A stretch of DNA of 64,000 bases from Chitinophagaceae bacterium (GTDB taxonomy: Bacteria > Bacteroidota > Bacteroidia > Chitinophagales > Chitinophagaceae). A model generated the notes under the pieces. The model was not told the origin of the DNA and made no database searches. It was given only the letters and a program-made list of their open reading frames with translations. The stretch's first letter is position 1. Every line of letters begins with the position of its first letter. Below are positions 41,862 through 50,926 of this stretch, one piece after another. A program made the translations under genes and the position numbers. The stretch covers positions 1,860,001 through 1,924,000 of the forward strand of contig JADKHN010000001.1 in NCBI GenBank assembly GCA_016721725.1. Reading direction: 5' to 3'.

Positions 41862-43728
41862 CGATCAGTACCGGTATCTTCAACTCATGCCTGACGGTAT
41901 TAACGGTTTCGCCATAAATGAAATCCTTCAATCCGGTATGGCCGTGTGCCCCCATCACCAGCATATCCGCATTCACCCCTTTGACCAGCCTTACGATCTC
42001 CTTTGACCTGTTGCGGTATCCCAGGAATCCTTCAGCCTGTATTCCCCGTACCTCCAGTTCCTTTATATAACTGTCCATGATCTCCTTATCCTTGCGGGAT
42101 TCATAATCATCACTATCCTTACCCAGCAATTTGGCCTGTGCACTCTCTACGATATGGATCAGCAGGTAATGCGTATCCGGTTTACCCTGCCCGATGGCGT
42201 AAGCCAGCAGCTTTTCATCGTTCGCACTGAAATCAAGGGCGATCGCGATCTTTTGAAATGTAGGAATGGAAAGATTCCGGATCATATTCACTTCGGGGTG
42301 CATTTCGATCGAAATGGCTTTTTTGGTCAGTTTCAGGAAAGGATGTACAAAGATATAGATCAACAGGAATAGACATAACAGGCCTGCGATGGAGACCGCA
42401 ATCTTGGGCCAGAGCTGTTCACTGGTATAAACCGCACTGGCTTCATTGATGAGCATTTTCAGATTTAAGAATACCAGCACCGAAGCGATCAGCCAGGCGG
42501 CGATGCGGGTCGGTGTTTTGATCGCAAAACTGCCCATGGTCTTCTTGTCGCTGACAAAATGGATCAGGGGGATGATGGCAAAGCCAAGTTGAAGGCTCAA
42601 GACCACCTGGCTGAAGATCAGCAGGGCATCCACATTCTCCTCACCATAGATGATGATGACGATCAGGGCCGGGATGATGGCCAGCAACCGGGTGATCAGC
42701 CTGCGAACGAGGGGATTGATCCGCAGGCTCAGGTATCCTTCCATGATGATCTGTCCGGCAAGCGTGCCGGTAATGGTACTGCTTTGACCGGCGGCGATCA
42801 GGGCAACCGCGAACAGGATCGGTGCCAGTTGTCCCAGGAAATTAGGCAGGAGGCGGTGAGCTTCCTTGATCTCCGCAACATGAGAGTTACCGCTTTTGTA
42901 AAAAACGGTTGCGGCGACGATCAGGATCGCCGCATTGACAAAAAAGGCGAGGTTAAGGGCGATGGTACTGTCGATCCGGTTGAATTTGATGGCCTGCCGG
43001 ATACCCGCATCCGTACGGTCGATCTTTCGGGTCTGTACCAGGGCTGAATGCAGGTAGAGGTTATGCGGCATCACCGTGGCGCCGATGATGCCTATGGCAA
43101 TGTATAAAGCATCATTACTGAGCGGGCCGGGAATGAAGCCGCCTGCGATCTCAGTAATCGCTGGTTTGGCCATGATGATCTCGATGAGGAAGGAGATGCC
43201 GATGATCGCGACCAGCGTGATGATGAATGCCTCCATCCTGCGGATACCCAGTCTCTGCAGGTATAATAACAGGAAAGTGTCCAGTACGGTGATGGAAACG
43301 CCCCAGACCAGGGGTAAACCGGTAAGCAACTGGATACCGATCGCCATGCCCAGTACTTCAGCCAGGTCGCAGGCGGCAATGGCGATCTCGGCAAGCAGGT
43401 ACAGGAAGAAATTGACCATCTTCGGGTATTCTTCCCGGTTTGCTTGCGCCAGGTCCCGCCCCCTCACAATACCCAGTCTGGCCGACAGTCCCTGTAATAA
43501 TAAAGCCATCAGGTTACTCATCAGTAAAACCCAAATGAGTTGGTAACCGAAACGGCTTCCCCCCGCCAGGTCGGTTGCCCAGTTTCCTGGGTCCATATAT
43601 CCTACGCTGACCAGGTAGGCAGGTCCAAGGAAAGAAAGCGCTTTCCTCCATCCCGGCTTTCCGTTAGTCGTATCTACTGTGCCGTGCACTTCGCTCAGTG
43701 AATTGTCTTTATGTTGTGTTCTTTGCAT
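41851..43728 (-). CDS. mntH: Nramp-family Mn2+/divalent metal transporter fused to a UspA domain
   Basis: A 625-aa protein. Residues about 25-470 are an Nramp transporter: metal-site motifs DPGNW (46-50, TM1) and MPHN (220-223, TM6) with about 11-12 helices. Residues about 483-625 are a universal stress protein domain ending with the ATP-loop-like GAHGHTGLKDFIYGETV. USP may report ATP or stress state to the transporter. Start taken at ATG 43728 (MQRTQHKDNS); it overlaps mntR by 20 nt, so both are one operon. An extended start would duplicate mntR codons in another frame. Confidence 0.9.
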   Translation of the reverse strand: MQRTQHKDNSLSEVHGTVDTTNGKPGWRKALSFLGPAYLVSVGYMDPGNWATDLAGGSRFGYQLIWVLLMSNLMALLLQGLSARLGIVRGRDLAQANREEYPKMVNFFLYLLAEIAIAACDLAEVLGMAIGIQLLTGLPLVWGVSITVLDTFLLLYLQRLGIRRMEAFIITLVAIIGISFLIEIIMAKPAITEIAGGFIPGPLSNDALYIAIGIIGATVMPHNLYLHSALVQTRKIDRTDAGIRQAIKFNRIDSTIALNLAFFVNAAILIVAATVFYKSGNSHVAEIKEAHRLLPNFLGQLAPILFAVALIAAGQSSTITGTLAGQIIMEGYLSLRINPLVRRLITRLLAIIPALIVIIIYGEENVDALLIFSQVVLSLQLGFAIIPLIHFVSDKKTMGSFAIKTPTRIAAWLIASVLVFLNLKMLINEASAVYTSEQLWPKIAVSIAGLLCLFLLIYIFVHPFLKLTKKAISIEMHPEVNMIRNLSIPTFQKIAIALDFSANDEKLLAYAIGQGKPDTHYLLIHIVESAQAKLLGKDSDDYESRKDKEIMDSYIKELEVRGIQAEGFLGYRNRSKEIVRLVKGVNADMLVMGAHGHTGLKDFIYGETVNTVRHELKIPVLIVNL

Positions 43729-44380
43729 AATGGACGAATACGTTTTTTGCCACCTGTTCGGTGATGATGCAAGGCGGTTGTTTGGCCACCCTGATCTCGA
43801 GTGAACCGTCAAAATCGAACCTTTTGATTATTCTCAAAACAGTACCGAGTCCGATACCATAATGTTTCAGCATATCGAGCATTTCGCCCGTCTGGTTGGT
43901 CACGGAACTGACCGTGGCCTGTTGGGAAAGCGGAAGGGATAGCAGGTTGAGTTGTTTTACCTGGGGGATCTTTCCGTTGCGGTCGGGAATAGGATCTCCA
44001 TGCGGATCAAAAGAGGGATTGCCGAGGAATAGATCCAGCCGGCTGATGAGTTCATCACTGCTTACGTGCTCCAGTTCTTCCGCAATGACATGGACCTTAT
44101 CCCACTCGAATCCCAGTTTATTGGCCAGGAAGAATTCCCAGAGACGATGTTTCCGGACAATGCCCAGGGCGATCTTTTTCCCGGGCTCCGTCAATTTGAA
44201 TCCCCGGTATCGTTCATACTGAAGCAGCTTTTTGTTTTTCAGTTTTTTCAGCATATCGGTTACCGATGCAGGGCGGGTCTTCATCTCAGCAGCCAGTGAG
44301 TTGGTGTTCACCCGCTCCTTTTCCTGTTGCAGGTGATAGATCTGCTTGATGTAATTCTCTTCGGTGGAAGTAAAGTTCAA
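43709..44380 (-). CDS. mntR: MntR/DtxR-family metal-dependent repressor
   Basis: A 223-aa regulator: N-terminal winged helix (SLAAEMKTRPASVTDMLKKL), dimerisation/metal domain with RKHRLWEFFLANKLGF, VIAEELEHVSSDELISRL and DPHGDPIP, and a C-terminal FeoA/SH3-like domain. It senses Mn2+ or Fe2+. It is co-transcribed with the Nramp transporter it probably represses, behind an operator at 44397. Confidence 0.9.
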   Translation of the reverse strand: MNFTSTEENYIKQIYHLQQEKERVNTNSLAAEMKTRPASVTDMLKKLKNKKLLQYERYRGFKLTEPGKKIALGIVRKHRLWEFFLANKLGFEWDKVHVIAEELEHVSSDELISRLDLFLGNPSFDPHGDPIPDRNGKIPQVKQLNLLSLPLSQQATVSSVTNQTGEMLDMLKHYGIGLGTVLRIIKRFDFDGSLEIRVAKQPPCIITEQVAKNVFVHYAKNTT

Positions 44381-44396
44381 GTTTGTGAAAATTAAA

Positions 44397-44434
44397 TTTA
44401 GACAAATCTAAAAATAAATGGGCAAACAGGCAAA
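44397..44434 (-). promoter_or_regulatory. mntR promoter with overlapping MntR-type operator
   Basis: The inverted repeat TTTAGA-CAAA-TCTAAA (44397-44412) resembles DtxR/MntR sites (TTTAGGnnnnCCTAAA). On the minus strand it contains TAGATTTG (44403-44410), a -7 match, with TTTG at 44431-44434 giving a 20-nt spacer. Bound repressor would block the promoter. It lies 17 nt before the mntR start. Confidence 0.75.
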
Positions 44435-44471
44435 TTTTGGATCAGCGAAATCAGAAAAGAGCGGACCCCTT

Positions 44472-44492
44472 ATTGTGTATGACTTACACAAT
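44472..44492. promoter_or_regulatory. Perfect 8-bp inverted repeat upstream of the phosphorylase gene
   Basis: ATTGTGTA-TGACT-TACACAAT, about 67 nt before the ATG at 44559. No T-run follows. It could be an operator for either divergent gene; the protein binding it is unknown. Confidence 0.5.
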
Positions 44493-44558
44493 ATTTACCC
44501 ACGACTGTTTTTTTCCTGAAATTTCCGTTTATATTGCGCCCGAATCAACATAAATCGT

Positions 44559-46211
44559 ATGTCATTTTCTGCTTTTAAAGTGCCTTATTCCGTTGATGAT
44601 CAATATGCTAAGAGAGTCGCCTATTTCTCCATGGAATTTGCGATCCACCAGCCGCTGAAAATTTACAGCGGGGGACTTGGCTTCTTAAGCGGCTCTCATA
44701 TGCGCAGCGCTTACGAACTCAGGCAGAACCTCGTGGGGATCGGTATATTATGGAAATATGGATATTATGACCAGGCCCGGAACCAGGACCAGACCCTGCA
44801 GGTTCAATGGAACGAAAAGATCTATAATTTTTTAGAGGACACCGGGATCAAATTCCAGGTCGACATTCATGAACACCCGGTCTGGGTCAAAGCGTATTAC
44901 CTGAATCCCGAAACATTCAAAAGCGCCCCTTTGTTCCTGCTGAGCACCGACCTTCCGGAGAATGATTATGTTTCTCAAACGATCACGCACCGGTTATACG
45001 ACGCCAATGTGGCTACAAAAGTGGCCCAGTTTATCCTGCTCGGGGTAGGTGGCGCCAAACTCATGGATGAGATCGGTTTCAACCCGGAGCTTTATCATCT
45101 TAATGAGGCGCATGCGCTCAGTTCGGCTTTCTATCTCTACCAGAAATACGGTCAGTTGGACGAGATCAAAAAGCGACTGGTATTCACCACCCATACTCCG
45201 GAAGAAGCCGGTAACGAAAAGCATGACATCCATCTTTGTGAGAAAATGGGTTATTTCTGCGGACTCACTCTTGATGAGGTTCGTACACTGACCGGCATGG
45301 AAGGCGATCTCTTTAATCATTCACTGGCGGCTTTGCGTTTTGCCAAACTGGCCAACGGGGTCAGCCAATTGCATGGACAGGTCAGTCGCGAAATGTGGAA
45401 CAAATATTCCGATATCTGTGAGATCAAGGCCATCACCAACGCGCAGAACTGGCACTATTGGGCGGATAAGCAACTGTATCATTTCATGAATGAACATGAC
45501 GATGCCGGTTTTGACGACAGGAAGACCCACCTGAAAAAAAGGGCGTTTGACCTGGTGGCTGACCAGACCGGTAAATTGTTCAATCCGAAGATGTTCACCA
45601 TCGTCTGGGCCCGTCGGTTTGCCGGCTATAAACGTGCTGAACTCATTACCCGTGATGAGGCCCGCTTTGAGGCCCTGCTGAAAAATAAGAAATATCCTGT
45701 TCAGGTCATCTGGGCCGGAAAGCCATACCCGGTGGATTATCCCGCCATCAGTGATTTCAATAACCTGGTACACCTCAGTAAGAAATATGATGAAGTGGCC
45801 GTTTGTACCGGTTATGAACTGTCACTCAGTAAGCGATTGAAACAGGCCGCCGATCTCTGGCTGAACAATCCCAGGGTGCCCCGGGAAGCGAGTGGTACCA
45901 GCGGGATGACCGCAGCGATGAACGGAGCCGTGAATTGCAGCACCAACGACGGATGGATATGTGAATTCATTCACCACGGCAATAACGGATTTGTAGTACT
46001 CCCGATCGATTATAGCGCTATTACCGTTCATGAGCAGGATGAATACGACCTGTTGAAATTATACGAGATCCTCGAGAACCAGGTGTTACCGATGTATTAT
46101 GAGAATCCGGATATATGGAGGCAGATCATCAAGAACGGTATGCGGGATGTGCGCTGGCAATTCGACAGCAACCGGATGGCCAAGGAATATTATGATATCC
46201 TTTACCAATAG
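44559..46211 (+). CDS. glgP: Alpha-glucan phosphorylase-like protein (short GT35 type) with Thr in place of the PLP lysine
   Basis: A 550-aa cytosolic protein resembling short alpha-glucan phosphorylases (TIGR02094 type). N-terminal FSMEFAIHQPLKIYSGGLG and later HLNEAHAL, WARRFAGYKR and WAGKPYP are family-like. The PLP region reads EASGTSGMTAAMNGA, but the phosphorylase consensus has Met-Lys there; the codon at 45909 is ACC, so residue 451 is Thr. Without the Schiff-base lysine the usual PLP-dependent chemistry is doubtful, so a glucosyltransferase-like activity is possible. Monocistronic with its own terminator. Confidence 0.8.
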   Translation: MSFSAFKVPYSVDDQYAKRVAYFSMEFAIHQPLKIYSGGLGFLSGSHMRSAYELRQNLVGIGILWKYGYYDQARNQDQTLQVQWNEKIYNFLEDTGIKFQVDIHEHPVWVKAYYLNPETFKSAPLFLLSTDLPENDYVSQTITHRLYDANVATKVAQFILLGVGGAKLMDEIGFNPELYHLNEAHALSSAFYLYQKYGQLDEIKKRLVFTTHTPEEAGNEKHDIHLCEKMGYFCGLTLDEVRTLTGMEGDLFNHSLAALRFAKLANGVSQLHGQVSREMWNKYSDICEIKAITNAQNWHYWADKQLYHFMNEHDDAGFDDRKTHLKKRAFDLVADQTGKLFNPKMFTIVWARRFAGYKRAELITRDEARFEALLKNKKYPVQVIWAGKPYPVDYPAISDFNNLVHLSKKYDEVAVCTGYELSLSKRLKQAADLWLNNPRVPREASGTSGMTAAMNGAVNCSTNDGWICEFIHHGNNGFVVLPIDYSAITVHEQDEYDLLKLYEILENQVLPMYYENPDIWRQIIKNGMRDVRWQFDSNRMAKEYYDILYQ

Positions 46212-46231
46212 AATCATTCAGATCACAGGTT

Positions 46232-46256
46232 AAGCATCCGGCAACGGATGCTTTTT
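46232..46256 (+). terminator. Intrinsic terminator after glgP
   Basis: AAGCATCCG pairs perfectly with CGGATGCTT around GCAA, followed by TTT. Confidence 0.92.
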
Positions 46257-46281
46257 TCATGGAATCATCCTACCTTTAAGT

Positions 46282-46719
46282 ATGCAGCATTATACCAAGG
46301 AACTGGAGATACGCTGGGCCGACCTGGACCCTAATTTCCATGTACTGCATTCGAAATATTATGATTTTGGCGCTTATTGCAGGATGAGTTTCTTTTCTGA
46401 GAACGGGATCACGGTAGAAGCCTTGCAGGAACACCACATCGGACCCATTATTCTCAGGGAAGAATGTATCTTCAAAAAAGAGATCCGGTTCGGGGATATA
46501 ATATCGGTCAGTTTATTTCTCCGCAAGCTTACAACCGGATGCCGCAGGTGGACATTGTATCATGAACTATGGAAGAATGGGGATATCCTGGCGGCACAGA
46601 TCACATTGGATGGCGCCTGGATGGATACCCGAACCCGGAAACTGGCCATTCCACCGGACAAGTTCAGCGCTTGTTTTGATGCCATTCCCCGGACAGCCGA
46701 CTTTACGCACATTCCCTAA
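46282..46719 (+). CDS. Acyl-CoA thioesterase, 4HBT/YbgC-like
   Basis: A 145-aa hotdog protein. The catalytic region is RWADLDPNFHVLHSKYYDFG near residue 10, with Asp where YbgC-type enzymes have it, though the usual GHVNN is FHVLH here. It hydrolyses acyl-CoA thioesters; chain preference unknown. A second conserved part is RRWTLYHELWKNGDILAA. It is 61 nt before an MFS gene. Confidence 0.8.
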   Translation: MQHYTKELEIRWADLDPNFHVLHSKYYDFGAYCRMSFFSENGITVEALQEHHIGPIILREECIFKKEIRFGDIISVSLFLRKLTTGCRRWTLYHELWKNGDILAAQITLDGAWMDTRTRKLAIPPDKFSACFDAIPRTADFTHIP

Positions 46720-46761
46720 ACTCGTTTATCTTCCGGATTTCCGCTCCTGATTTCCAATCAA

Positions 46762-46769
46762 TACCTTTG
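46762..46769 (+). promoter_or_regulatory. Putative -7 element TACCTTTG
   Basis: Consensus match TAnnTTTG 11 nt before the MFS ATG at 46781. The -33 region is weak. Confidence 0.4.
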
Positions 46770-46780
46770 CCCATTCTATT

Positions 46781-47986
46781 ATGCTGGTTAGTGCTATCAA
46801 TTTATATAAGGACGCGTACAGCGGTTTATCCAGGAGGATGTGGCTGCTGGCGGCGGTCATGCTGGTGAACCGCTGCGGCACCATGGTGCTTCCCTTCATG
46901 ACCCTGTATTGTAACGACCGGGGATATACGGCATCACAAGGCGGTTTGGCCGTAGCCATCTACGGGATCGGCGCTGTCTTCGGCGCTTTCCTGGGCGGTA
47001 AGCTCAGCGATCGATTCGGATTTTATTTCATCCAGGTCTCGGCTTTGTGTGGCGGAGGAATCATGTTCATTTTGCTGGGTTTGATGGATTCTTATCTTGG
47101 CATCTGTATCTGCATCTTTTTCACCAGTATGATCAATGAGTCCTTTCGGCCGGCCAATGCGTCTGCGATCGCTCATTACAGCACAGCCCAGAACCGCACC
47201 CAGTCCTTTTCACTGGTCCGCCTGGCCATCAACCTGGGGTGGGGTATCGGAAGCGCCCTGGCCGGTATCCTGGCATCGAACAGTTATCATTTGTTATTCT
47301 GGGTGGATGGATTGACCAATATCTGTGCCGGAATATTGTTACTCGCCATACTGCCCGCTGTAACGCTGGCACAGCAGCAAAAAGGTGGTTCGGAAACAAA
47401 GGGTGATGTTAAAAGCGCCTATCATGACAAGAACTTCATGATCTTCACGGTGTTCATGTTGCTCTTCGCCTTTTGTTTTTTCCAGTTGTTCACTACGGTG
47501 CCACTGTACTTCAAGGAAGGACTTCATCTCAACGAGTTCTGGATCGGGGTGGTGATGTCGGTGAACGGGATCCTCATCGCCCTGTTTGAAATGGTGATCG
47601 TATTCAAACTGGAAGGTACCCGCCCTTATTTGCGTTTGATGAGCCTGGGATCCATCCTGATCGCCTTATCGTATTTTTTGCTGAATATGCCTTTCGGCAG
47701 CGGACTGCTGATCGCACTGACCAGTACTTTTTTTATCACCATCGGGGAGATCCTGGGAATGCCTTTCATGAACAGTTATTATATCGCGAGGAGTACACCC
47801 GAGAACCGGGGTCAATATGCGGCGATCTATACCATGGCCTGGAGCGGTGCCCAGGTGATCGGAAGCCTTTCGGGAACCCAGATCGCCCATTATTGGGGAT
47901 TTGGCAATTTATGGTGGGTGATCGGCGGGATCTGTTTGCTTACTGTTATCGGATTTCAGTACCTGCTGAACAGGGATCCATCCTGA
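46781..47986 (+). CDS. MFS transporter (drug/efflux-like)
   Basis: A 401-aa transporter with about 11-12 helices. Motif A GGKLSDRFGFYF follows TM2, and RPANASAIAHY ends TM4, similar to MdtH/MDR-type exporters. The middle loop is charged (QQKGGSETKGDVKSAYHDKN). Substrate not predictable. Convergent with the cold-shock gene, with a hairpin between. Confidence 0.87.
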   Translation: MLVSAINLYKDAYSGLSRRMWLLAAVMLVNRCGTMVLPFMTLYCNDRGYTASQGGLAVAIYGIGAVFGAFLGGKLSDRFGFYFIQVSALCGGGIMFILLGLMDSYLGICICIFFTSMINESFRPANASAIAHYSTAQNRTQSFSLVRLAINLGWGIGSALAGILASNSYHLLFWVDGLTNICAGILLLAILPAVTLAQQQKGGSETKGDVKSAYHDKNFMIFTVFMLLFAFCFFQLFTTVPLYFKEGLHLNEFWIGVVMSVNGILIALFEMVIVFKLEGTRPYLRLMSLGSILIALSYFLLNMPFGSGLLIALTSTFFITIGEILGMPFMNSYYIARSTPENRGQYAAIYTMAWSGAQVIGSLSGTQIAHYWGFGNLWWVIGGICLLTVIGFQYLLNRDPS

Positions 47987-48002
47987 GGAAGGAGTGAAGT
48001 GT

Positions 48003-48036
48003 TATAAAAAACAAAGGCTGCACAAAGTGCAGCCTT
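48003..48036 (-). terminator. Intrinsic terminator of the cold-shock gene
   Basis: AAGGCTGCAC (48014-48023) pairs with GTGCAGCCTT (48027-48036). Read on the minus strand the hairpin is followed by TGTTTTTTATAAC. It ends the cold-shock transcript and may also stop the convergent MFS transcript. Confidence 0.88.
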
Positions 48037-48057
48037 AAAGGAATTTGATGATGATAA

Positions 48058-48258
48058 TTATCCTACAACAGTTACATTAACTGCGTTCATGCCTTTTTTT
48101 CCTTCTTGCAGGTCGAACTCAACTTTATCGCCTTCTTTGATTTCTCCGTTCAATCCGCTGACGTGTACAAATGTTTCTTTGTTTGAGTCATCATGCTTAA
48201 TAAAACCGAAACCTTTTTCAGTGTTGAAAAACTTTACGGTACCTTGTTGTTTGTCCAT
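48058..48258 (-). CDS. Cold-shock protein, CspA family
   Basis: A 66-aa single cold-shock domain. RNA-binding motifs RNP1 KGFGFI and RNP2 TFVHVS are intact. It acts as an RNA chaperone. A -7 match TACCTTTG (complement of 48289-48296) gives a short 5' leader. The leader is A/T-rich and no longer than about 35 nt, so the long cold-shock leader of E. coli cspA seems absent. Confidence 0.96.
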   Translation of the reverse strand: MDKQQGTVKFFNTEKGFGFIKHDDSNKETFVHVSGLNGEIKEGDKVEFDLQEGKKGMNAVNVTVVG

Positions 48259-48325
48259 TTTAATTTAATTGTATTGTAAAATAATATGCAAAGGTAACTT
48301 TTTTTTGAATAAAAGCCTATAAAGT

Positions 48326-50011
48326 TTAGGATTTACCTTTTTTCAGGCCTTCCAAGGTTATGTCGAATACCAGGGGGCTGTTGGGCGGTATCACACCCAG
48401 GTTCCTGATCGAATAGCCTAGGTATGAAGGAATTATAAGCCGGATAATGCCTCCTTCCCGGCACATCGGAACGCCGATCTGCCAGCCTTTGATCAGCCTT
48501 TTGAGCGGAAATGTGGCGGTTTTTTGATCGGTCTGGTCGAAGACATCCCCGTTTAACAGGCTTCCTTTATACCGGACGATAACGGTATCATTGAGATTGG
48601 CAAGATCACCGGTTCCCTCTTTCAGTATCTGGTAATACACCCCGGTGATCAGGCCTGCCGTATCAGGTTTGGATCTGCTGATCCATTCCCGGATCAGTTT
48701 ATTCTCAAGCGCATATTCTGTCGCGCTATCCGCATTCTTATACAGATCCACCACCGGCTTTTGATTTTCAGGAGTCCGGGTGAATAAGGCACCATAAGAA
48801 CAGTTATTTTGTCTGAAGCCACCGTTCCACAAATAAAAACGGTTATTTTCCGTTCCACCTCCATAGTCGATCCGGTGACCCGCTTTACCAGTGGCATCAT
48901 AGCTGAATCTGGCTGTTTCCAGTTCTTTCCAGTCTCCATTGTCCTTCCGGATCCAGGGAGAACTGAACAGGGCCTTCCGGTATTCCTGTCCATTGCTGCC
49001 ATCAAAATTCTCAACAAACGAGTATAGTTTTCTAAGTGGTTTGCCATCTTTAGGCGCCTTGAAACAGGCGATCAGTTTCCATTTCTGGGTTTCGGGAACA
49101 TAGAAATAGCCGGCATAACTGGTGGTGGCTTTCGCGCTGTCCACGGCCGCGGTGACCAGGAAACGGTAGGTGATCCCGGTCTTCCAGGGATAGATCCAGT
49201 GGCTGTGGCCTCCGGTTCCCTCATTGCCAAACCCGTCCGCAAAGACCTGGTCGCCTTTGGCCATTAGCTGAACCTTGTTTTCCTCTGAAACTTTATTCCG
49301 GTCATTGGCTTCATCTCCGGCATCCCAGACGGAAAAAATGACCCGCCTTTCTGTTTCACTGTTTACCTGGATACCAAAGTAACCCCTGGCAAATCCGCAG
49401 GCCATATAATAACTGTGCAGGTGATCGGCATCCTGCGGTATGGTGATCTCATTATAGAATGAAACGATCTTCAGGCTGTCATCCAGCGGATAAAAAAGAT
49501 GGACAGATGCGGAATTCTTACGCGGGTCGGGGTTAAAGTGGATATTGGCCAGGGCATCACCGCTCAGCAAGAGTGATTTGATATCGGCGATCGGCCCTTT
49601 TTTATGTAAAGGCGCTGATAATTGCAGTTCATAGAACCCGGTATCGGTGATCTGCAAAGTTCCAACGGAGATGGCTTTGAATTTTTTACTGAAGGGTACA
49701 TCCAGCATGAATTTTTTCCCTGCGATCACCGCAGTGAGCTTACTGCCGGGTTGATCATTCTTCAGCAGGAGTGACAATTGGAGTTTGCCGGTCTTCCTGA
49801 TCTTGAAGAAGAAACTGATCTGCCTCGAGGCATCGGTCCAGTTCCGGATACCGGCTTCTTTGGTAAACATGCTCCCGGCCTCATCTTCACTGTATGCCTC
49901 AGCCGGTCTTGCATAGGCCGTATAGGCGGGTATCTCCAGCTTTGCCTGGGCAACGGAAAAAAGAGACAGGCTGGACAGTACGACCAATAGGAATGCGATG
50001 CGGATATTCAT
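48326..50011 (-). CDS. Secreted DUF5077-DUF3472 protein fused to an FKBP-type prolyl isomerase
   Basis: A 561-aa exported protein: signal peptide (ending LFSVAQA), then DUF5077-like residues (about 25-150; EIPAYTAYARPAEAYSEDEAG), then DUF3472 (about 155-440; YFGIQVNSETERRVIFSVWD, GGTGGHSHWIYPWKTG-type). From about residue 450 it continues into an FKBP domain: LITGVYYQILKEGTGD, TVIVRYKGSLLNGDVFD and GWQIGVPMCREGGIIRLIIPS, with the end PPNSPLVFDITLEGL. DUF5077/DUF3472 proteins are of unknown, often carbohydrate-linked, function. The reading frame is continuous, so the fusion is real in this sequence. Confidence 0.82.
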   Translation of the reverse strand: MNIRIAFLLVVLSSLSLFSVAQAKLEIPAYTAYARPAEAYSEDEAGSMFTKEAGIRNWTDASRQISFFFKIRKTGKLQLSLLLKNDQPGSKLTAVIAGKKFMLDVPFSKKFKAISVGTLQITDTGFYELQLSAPLHKKGPIADIKSLLLSGDALANIHFNPDPRKNSASVHLFYPLDDSLKIVSFYNEITIPQDADHLHSYYMACGFARGYFGIQVNSETERRVIFSVWDAGDEANDRNKVSEENKVQLMAKGDQVFADGFGNEGTGGHSHWIYPWKTGITYRFLVTAAVDSAKATTSYAGYFYVPETQKWKLIACFKAPKDGKPLRKLYSFVENFDGSNGQEYRKALFSSPWIRKDNGDWKELETARFSYDATGKAGHRIDYGGGTENNRFYLWNGGFRQNNCSYGALFTRTPENQKPVVDLYKNADSATEYALENKLIREWISRSKPDTAGLITGVYYQILKEGTGDLANLNDTVIVRYKGSLLNGDVFDQTDQKTATFPLKRLIKGWQIGVPMCREGGIIRLIIPSYLGYSIRNLGVIPPNSPLVFDITLEGLKKGKS

Positions 50012-50035
50012 CTTAGATAGATTGAGGTGATCGAA

Positions 50036-50806
50036 TTAAAAGTCATAGTCAATCCCGGTACTCAGCTTGTAGTTCTCAGACGGATTTCCGGGTACCGGTT
50101 TGCTGTCGTTCAGGTAATCCCAGTTGATCCTGATGCCCAATTTCTTCCCGGCTTGTACCCTGAGGCTGATCTGGTTCAGAAAACGATGATCGGTCCAGTT
50201 ATTGACGATGGGCTGAAAAAAACTGGTGCTGATGATCTCCAGGTTCTTGCCCGGCGTGATCGTGAATGAGATATAACTGCTGTTACGGAAGTCTTTGTGT
50301 AAACGGGCGTCGGGGGTGGTTTCTTTTTCATACTCATACATGAACAGGGTGGCAGCATAAAGCCTGATCAGGGGTGTGGAAAAAACTTTGAACCGGGGAC
50401 CCGTACCGGCTAAAAAACGCGACTGTATCCCGGTGATCTTATTCTGTTGCAGTTGCGTGAAGATCTCCCAGCGGATCACCGGATTGAGTTTGTAATTATA
50501 ACGCAAGTGGAAAAAAGAGTAGTTGATCAGGCTCTTGCCGGCCCCTTTTAAAAAACCATAGTTGCCCAGGATCAGGTAAAGGCTTTTGGCGGATTTGTAT
50601 TGCAGATGGGCATCGGCATTGGCGGAGAATATCTGTTCATTATTCTTGGTCAATGCGGCATAGGCGCCTGCATTGCCCATCCAACCTGTGGTATCAGACT
50701 GCATACGGGCCCTTTCTATGTTTACGATCTGGGCAGTTGATCCAGATATGTACATTATAGACAGGCTCAACAGTACCGTTGATAGGATTGAACACTTTTT
50801 CTTCAT
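50036..50806 (-). CDS. DUF481-family outer-membrane barrel
   Basis: A 256-aa exported protein (signal peptide to about residue 25, ending STAQ). Strands alternate and end in Phe (STGIDYDF), with RYNYKLNPVIRWEIFTQLQQ and RFLAGTGPRFKV characteristic of DUF481/YdiY-like barrels. It is 24 nt upstream of the DUF3472-FKBP gene on the same strand; the FKBP domain might assist folding of envelope proteins such as this, which is speculation. Confidence 0.78.
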   Translation of the reverse strand: MKKKCSILSTVLLSLSIMYISGSTAQIVNIERARMQSDTTGWMGNAGAYAALTKNNEQIFSANADAHLQYKSAKSLYLILGNYGFLKGAGKSLINYSFFHLRYNYKLNPVIRWEIFTQLQQNKITGIQSRFLAGTGPRFKVFSTPLIRLYAATLFMYEYEKETTPDARLHKDFRNSSYISFTITPGKNLEIISTSFFQPIVNNWTDHRFLNQISLRVQAGKKLGIRINWDYLNDSKPVPGNPSENYKLSTGIDYDF

Positions 50807-50926
50807 CGGGGATCACAGTATCAGTAAATATACAAAACAGACCCAAGTAGCTTTGATTTTTTTGGTGCCCGGTTTTTTGTAACTTTATGGTCAGCTTGCT
50901 GCCTGCATAAATCATTTATACTTTTT

